DNA of 64,000 nt from Branchiostoma floridae. Taxonomy: Eukaryota > Chordata > Leptocardii > Amphioxiformes > Branchiostomatidae. The DNA lies in NCBI RefSeq assembly GCF_000003815.2, contig NC_049987.1, positions 11,271,049-11,335,048 on the forward strand. The letters are read 5' to 3'. The notes below the pieces were generated by a model, which had not been told where the DNA came from, did no database searches, and saw only the letters and a list, made by a program, of their open reading frames with translations. Of this stretch, positions 58,068 to 64,000 are shown piece by piece. Positions within the stretch are counted from its first letter, which is position 1, and every line of letters starts with the position of its first letter. The translations under genes were made by a program, and so were the position numbers.

Positions 58068-59282
58068 AAGCTTACACACATGGTGACGTAACGCCTGTCA
58101 ACCGTAGTGAGTGTGCTTCTGTTATTGTACAGACGTCATAGCACTTCATCCTGCTCGTTTAACGGCACCATCAGGCGAACAGGCGTGCGTCAGTGCTGGA
58201 AATCAGGCTGACGATCTCAGACAAACGCCGTATTTAGAGCCAGAAATACCACATACGTACAACACTGTGATATACCTGCCTCTCTTCAGCACATTATAAC
58301 CCCATAGATAATCTCAAGGTATATATCACTACATGAAGAAACATTACACGAAGATACAAAAAAGCAAAAGTAAGGTGAAAACTGACAGCAATAGTTGCGG
58401 AGGCTCGTTGAAGATATGAAAAGCTGCCTGACGCCAATAATGTTAAATATTTTTGCACAGACAATCCCAACAGTGAAAATAGATTGGATGATACTGCAGT
58501 CTAAAAATAATTACCCATTGCGTAGTGACTACTTTGCAGAAATCAAATGATATAAAATCACAAACCCTCAGGGGTTGTACCTACACTGGTAATGTATTTA
58601 TTTGTAGCACAGAATACATGGCCCTTTTTTGAAGCGATTAGAAAAGTACATGAAAGGTGAGGAAAGTAACGAATACAGTAGTTTCCCCGGGCCAACTTGC
58701 TATCAGACGCTTTTCATGACCAAGAACCAGTTAGTACGCTGGATGACACCATTGCGAAAATAAATGACGTACGATGCGCAAAACATTATACAACACTTGA
58801 ACATGTTGTCATATTGCAAAGAAAAATAAATTGTATGTCAAGAATGTAATTTCTTCACTGTCATTTATAAGCATTACATAGACACCAGTAGGCTTCGTGC
58901 TGAAGGCTTATTACAGCAGCTGGCCTTCAATTTCTCACAGAACGAATTGCGCTCTGACGGCGGACTACCTCGGTCTGACGCTGGCTATCTTTCATGTCAG
59001 ACACTTTGGCTTCGTGGAGACCGCCCATCTATCTGTCTACACAAGCATCACGGAGATTTAGCCTGCCTTACACAATCACTCGCTGCCAGGAACGGATTGC
59101 CCCACCCCCTCCCACCCCAGAGGAGGTCGGTCATGTACATACAGGCTACTATGAGTATCATTTGGTAGAGCTACCACATCAATAATATCCGTAATTCCTT
59201 CACCAAATATCTTTCCTCTTGTTATTAATTCAAACAAAAACTGTTGTTCTAGTCGAAGTGAATTTAGTTTAAAGTCGACATT

Positions 59283-59330
59283 GTGACTAAAGCAAGTCGT
59301 GACTGAAGCAAGTCGTGACTGAAGCAAGTC
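59283..59330 (+). repeat. three-copy 16 bp tandem repeat
   Basis: GTGACTRAAGCAAGTC repeated at 59283, 59299 and 59315. Confidence 0.95.
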
Positions 59331-59350
59331 GACACTTCAAATATCATCAT

Positions 59351-59421
59351 CATCATCCTCGCCGCACATCAGTAAATGAATGTTTACTGAGGCGGGCCTT
59401 CATGGTTCTCCACAGTTTCTT
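59351..59421 (+). repeat. dispersed repeat B, copy 2
   Basis: CATCCTCGCCGCACATCAGT then CTGAGGCGGGCC and TTCATGGTTCTCC, after a TCA microsatellite. Matches 37993-38055. Confidence 0.65.
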
Positions 59422-61908
59422 AAGTCAGTTAAGCTGTTATCCGTTGTACCCCCTCCCATGTGCATTCCATCTCAGCAAAGTCTCGCTCCACAGTTCTCCT
59501 CCATGCTAGGCTCCCCCCCCCCCTTTTTTTTCTTTGAACATCATATCACAGCTTCAAATGTCAAACCCTCACGCTTTCAGTCATACCGCTGCCTCCTGCT
59601 GGACTCATTCTGGCTGTTCTGTAGAGTCCCTTGTGTCATGTGTGCACATGTACAGTTATATGCACTTAGCGTGTGCATTAAATGAACATCAAAGGTCAGA
59701 AGGCGCATAGAACAGCCGGGGGAAACAGGAATAAACAGGAATTCAATTTGAAGCTCCCGCGTCTCTGGCGTCTTATCTGTTACTGGACGACTAGAATATT
59801 CAATCTATGTCATTAAATATTGACGTTTTATTTTTGTAGTGAGATATTCCAGCTGTATACGTTCATTTTATGGTGTCATCTTGGTATCACCGTCAAAATT
59901 TTGCCATGTTTTTGAGGGTTGAGCACCTGGGCGTTTGTGGGTTGACATGGTATGTTTTTCCATTAGCCATTGACCGTTACCTGAAAGATACCAACTAAAA
60001 TTATCCTGCAGCTTTTTCATTGACAGCTGAGCAGTTAGGCGCTGTGACGAGTATCATGGTAAATTTTGCCATGGCAGGTACCGAAGAGAAAACCAAATGA
60101 AACATGCCCACAACTCCTTCAATGTCGACTAAGCAGCTGACCGTTATTGGTACGGTATGTTTGCCATTCGAATTCGATTGCCGTTAGAATCCACTGAGGA
60201 ACAACTCTTGCTAAGAAAATTATTTAAAAAAAACTCCTTATCAGTTGATTAATGTTCCTGTCTTCCAAGATGCGGTGTGGGGACAAGCGAAGGATGTGAT
60301 GACAACTTGGTGATGGGTTTACAATAAAAACGATGAACTGCTCCTTATGTGGTCCTGGAGCATCCATCATCGAGATGACGTGTTGATGAGAATCATACTG
60401 TGAAATGGAAGTCATTAACAGTGGGATTGAGGTTAAGGTGGGATGGAAGTATCTTAAAGGCTTTTGTGTACGGGCTGCTTTTATGAATTTTTACAGCTCA
60501 ACTTTAGCAATGTTGTGTAAACGTCATTAAAAAAGGAAAATGTGTGAACAAAAAGCGCCACATGGCCGATACTAGGCAATGGTGCTGAATTAAGGTCAAT
60601 AACACTAATAGTGGCTATATTCTAAAAGACGGATGGACAAGTGAAAGATAGATGGACAAGTAATCGAGGTGAAATAAGTTCTTTGACTTGACTTAACTTG
60701 ACTTGGCAGCTTTAAACTTTGCTGTAGTTCCTCGCGAAGCGAGTTCCTTTCTCCCCGTTCTTACCATTTGTTTAAATTCCATTGTACATGACATGTAGTA
60801 TATATGGCATGATTTGTTTTACTACTCTGCGCACTTTGTTCTTGATAACATGTTTAATGACATGTCATACAATATACTTGACATAAATCTGTTTATCCGT
60901 TGGAATGACGCAGAACTCTTAAAAAGAGCGCCTCATGTGACGGGAAGTTTCGTCGGTTCTGACGTATATGCTAATGAACCCACCGCCGTCTCACACAGAA
61001 TGCCTCCCCTGGAGGTGATTTCCGTATTTACTACTTTAAAGAATAGAGGAAACTGATGCATTCCACTATTCTCAAAGTCTCCCTTACGGCGTGATGTACG
61101 TTCTAAAGTGCATCAGGAACAGGGGCTGTCGCACGTTCGATGTTGTGTCCTTCAGGCAATGAAACAACGAGAATAACTTGGAATAGACTGTTACCAGCAG
61201 GACACAGACAAGCTCGTTGGCACCAGGGCCAACATGCCCCGAGGAAAATTCCTCCTCAGCTACGCTATTGATTGACTCGGACAAGCACAAATTACCGGGG
61301 TGGGCTAGCAAGCCTGGCGGGGAGAGAAGCATACAGTGCCGGGGAAAACCCAGCTTCCATCCCCGGGAGAACCCGCGGTGATCAAGACGAGAATGCATTC
61401 TACGCACGCCAAACAGGAAAGGGGCTTTTAGTCCAACGTATAGTTAGCACTTCTCGTTGGAGTAACAACGTAATCAAGGTGAAACTGGCCAATAATCTTG
61501 CCAATATCCTGCTTGAGGTGGGGTGAAACCGGTGCAGGCAGAAAGAGAATATGAGATTTAAATGGATTTCCAATCACAGTTATGCAGTGAGTTATATCCG
61601 TTTCTTCAAAAGGCTTGCGAGGCTTACTGGAGTTAAACCTGTTATTATTACACTACACCTAATATAGCACTGCAGCCATGAGATATCAATAACATTGTAA
61701 CTTACTTAGAATTGAAAATGTGTCAGCCTTGCAAAGGAAATAAGGGGATCAGTGAAGTTAAAGAAAAACAGTGGATTTGCGAAAACATATTGTAGACGTC
61801 TGCACGTCTCTAGTATGAAAATCAACCTATTACTACAGTTGTCCTTCAGCACATTGTCTTTGATATGTCCACTTCATATTCTTTCATTACACCCAGTGCC
61901 TTCGAACT

Positions 61909-62144
61909 AAAGGTGGTATCTCACTGCACTTGGGGCGGTACTGTGGGGTTCGTTCACTGTTCCGTTTTTTTGTCGCCTTTTAAAATAATTTAGATATTGC
62001 CTAATACGTAAAAGTAAAACATAGAAGACAACAAATCACACAGAAAGTAAGAAAATTCGTTCTTTAGCTCTGAAATTCGCTGAGTAATCTTTCGAACCCC
62101 GCAGTGCCGTACCGGTGCCCCGAGTGCAGTGAGATACCACCTTA
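61909..62144 (+). mobile_element. MITE family A, copy 2
   Basis: Starts AAGGTGGTATCTCACTGCAC and ends with its complement GTGCAGTGAGATACCACCTT. Inside are TTAGATATTGCCTAATACG and TCTGAAATTCGCTGAGTAAT, shared with 63086 and 11017. Confidence 0.9.
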
Positions 62145-62486
62145 AGAGACCTTCATTCAACGCACGTTTCTGCGACCCGCTTTTATATCAGCCCATATCG
62201 GTGTACGTGAATAATTAACAACGCCACAAACTCTACAGACGAGCCGATCACCGGTGGCTATGGAAGTCTTCTTGATCTGAACCCTGTATCGGGAAGTAAT
62301 CTTTGCGGTCGGGCTATATAATCTTCTCGGGTTCTGGAGGATAATCCTCCCGGTCTGCCCATGCAGTGTCTCGTGTATGGTTTTGTTTTCCACCAGGGGA
62401 TAAGAGACCAGGTTGCTGGGAGGGGTAAATAATCCCAGGGGTCTGCTGTGCATACTTATTGGTCGGTCATCTCCTAGCTGTTCTGC

Positions 62487-62970
62487 CTTAAAGCCCCCTT
62501 CACACGAGAGCACGAATGAGCCGGAATGCCGTCCGAATGAATTTTTTTTCTATTCGTGGCAATTCCTCGCAATTCGTACTGTATTCTAAACATTCTTACT
62601 GCATTCGAGATATTCGTCCCCGTTCTTTTGACTGGCTCGAAAGTTTTTGACATGTTAACAACTGTCGAGGTGCATTCGAAGTAGAGAAATATCGAATGGC
62701 ATTCGTAGTGGATTCTTAGTGGATTCTAACTATTCTAACTGCAGTCTGACCGCATTCTACGGCATTCTAACATTATTCCAAACATTCTTATCTCATTCGA
62801 TGGAGAACCGAAACGGCAAGCCACCTCGAATCCTGTCAGAATGTGGCCGAAAGAATATCTCGAATGCCGTAAGAATGTCTAGAATGCACTACGAATTTAC
62901 AGGAATAGACAAGAATTTTCATTCTGACGGCATTCCGGCTCATTCCTTCTCGTGTGAAGGGGATTTAAGG
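62487..62970. mobile_element. MITE with CCTTCACACGA ends and CATTC-rich interior
   Basis: Left CCTTAAAGCCCCCTTCACAC, right GTGTGAAGGGGATTTAAGG, and inner arms GAGCCGGAATGCCGTC / GACGGCATTCCGGCTC. The interior is packed with ATTCG, ATTCT and GAATG words. The open frame across it is not a gene. Confidence 0.85.
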
Positions 62971-63085
62971 CCCATTTGGAATTCCCACCCGAATGGCCCC
63001 GAATGTGACACGAAGTTTGCAAATACTTCATTCCGACTGGTTCGGCTTGATTCCTGCTAATTCGATTTCCGTGTGAAGGCCCTAT

Positions 63086-63325
63086 AAGGTGGACTATTAA
63101 GTACTGCATTTGAGGCACCGGTGCGGGGTTCGTTCACTGCGGCACTGTTTTGTTATTTTCGCGATTTTTCATAATTTAGATATTGCGTAATACGTAAAAG
63201 TATGACTCAGATGACAATAAAATACACAAAACGTAAGAAAATCCGTTCTTTATCTCTGAAATTCGTTGAGTAATCACCCCGCAATGCCGCACTGATGCCC
63301 CCAAGTGCAGTAAGATGCCACCTTT
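63086..63325 (+). mobile_element. MITE family A, copy 3
   Basis: Starts AAGGTGGACTATTAAGTACT and ends AGTAAGATGCCACCTT. Same interior as copy 2 (TTAGATATTGCGTAATACG). It begins about 115 bp after the 62487 element. Confidence 0.88.
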
Positions 63326-63893
63326 AGAATCACAAGAGTCAACTGTGTATCATTGCAGGTTCTGTAGTACCAAGTGGATGTCGTTTCCATCCCCAAGGGT
63401 CGCCCATTGCATCCCTAGGGTCGGTCAGTGCCTCCAAGGGGTCGGTTGTTGCCCTCTACGAGTCAATCGTGTGATTTTGAGGATCAGTCATGTAATTTTG
63501 TGGGTCAGCCAGTAATCAGTCGTATAATCAAGGAATGAGGTCCGTTAAAAGGATGACCATATCATACTACATGTAAGTGTTAAGCTGACGATATCCATGG
63601 TCAGTCCAGTTATCAGCAGGTAGGGCAATTTCTTGCCTCATACTTTCAGGGGTTACACATCCTTCCAAACATCCTACTTGGGTATGACATGTACTAGTAG
63701 CTAATTTCTCAACTTGGATTCTCCTCATAGCCGTGACCAATCTATTGAGTCGTCACGTTCAGAAATCGTATTACTACTAAGTACTTGGTATTGGAATTCG
63801 CCTCTCCTAATTGACTCAAATGACCTCCATTTACATCAGAGCCTATCAGCCTTCCTTCAACCGAGACGGGGGCCGATACCCACTTCCAATCAT

Positions 63894-63963
63894 CTTTGAC
63901 CCATTGCTGACGTCACACTTCCGGTCTAGATGCGTGGCATAGGCTTTGGGTCATTTGAACTTG
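63894..63963 (-). mobile_element. short 70 bp dispersed element, copy 2
   Basis: Minus-strand match of 7076-7143 with ACCGGAAGTGTGACGTCAG in the middle and GACCCA-type inverted ends. Confidence 0.75.
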
Positions 63964-64000
63964 ATAAGGATCGGAGGACTGATCGAAAATTTGTTTGTAA

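Larger units (their letters stand above)
58068..61908. other. no gene recognised
   Basis: Holds small repeats at 59283 and 59351 and a C/T homopolymer run near 59512-59530. No supported coding region. Confidence 0.45.

Noticed and set aside
61084-61526. Overlapping open frames on both strands near 61.1-61.5 kb
   Set aside because: No recognisable domain on either strand; possibly an old repeat, but no second copy was seen in this window.
62719-63060. 113-codon open frame
   Set aside because: Runs across MITE sequence made of ATTC words; no protein family.

Overview
ORGANISM. The window is animal genomic DNA: short exons, GT-AG introns, many transposon relics and two assembly gaps (N runs at 53749-54736 and 56456-57103). 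Two metabotropic-glutamate-type receptor genes and minisatellites that copy exon-intron boundaries point to an amphioxus (Branchiostoma). That assignment is an inference; the species cannot be resolved.

LAYOUT. (1) 1027-12457, plus strand: a 17-exon class C GPCR of the mGluR superfamily. The 5' part (signal peptide and first residues of the ligand-binding domain) lies outside the window. All exon phases join into one open frame of 845 residues plus stop, provided two introns use GC donors (1252 and 6240). (2) 12458-14583: short tail-to-tail intergenic stretch. (3) 14584-38685, minus strand: a full-length group I mGluR (mGluR1/5 type). Fifteen coding exons give a model of 1255 residues with signal peptide, Venus-flytrap domain, nine-cysteine domain, 7TM and a long serine-rich tail. 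(4) 38.7-64 kb: no host gene that I can support. This part holds transposon fragments: a LINE C-terminal fragment, hammerhead-like Penelope-type motifs, MITEs, foldback palindromes and tandem repeats.

HOW IT FITS. The two receptors are convergent paralogs. The minus gene keeps the group I signatures, including the second and third intracellular loops, and should bind glutamate and act through Gq/phospholipase C. The plus gene keeps most class C landmarks and part of the amino-acid pocket, but is divergent in the 7TM region and has a short tail, so its ligand and coupling are open.

MOST UNUSUAL. Three independent minisatellite-like arrays each copy a piece of exon together with its splice site: the acceptor of the first visible exon (792-1052), the donor of the TM2-TM3 exon (6848-7069) and the donor of exon 7 of the mGluR1/5 gene (22031-22690). 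They surround the true junctions with decoy splice sites. Other points are the two GC-AG introns, a 5S-rRNA-derived SINE, a tRNA-SINE with intact target-site duplication, a nested TTAA element, a three-copy MITE family and three hammerhead-like motifs. No prokaryotic-type system (operon, CRISPR) is present. All boundaries were read by eye, without alignment software.
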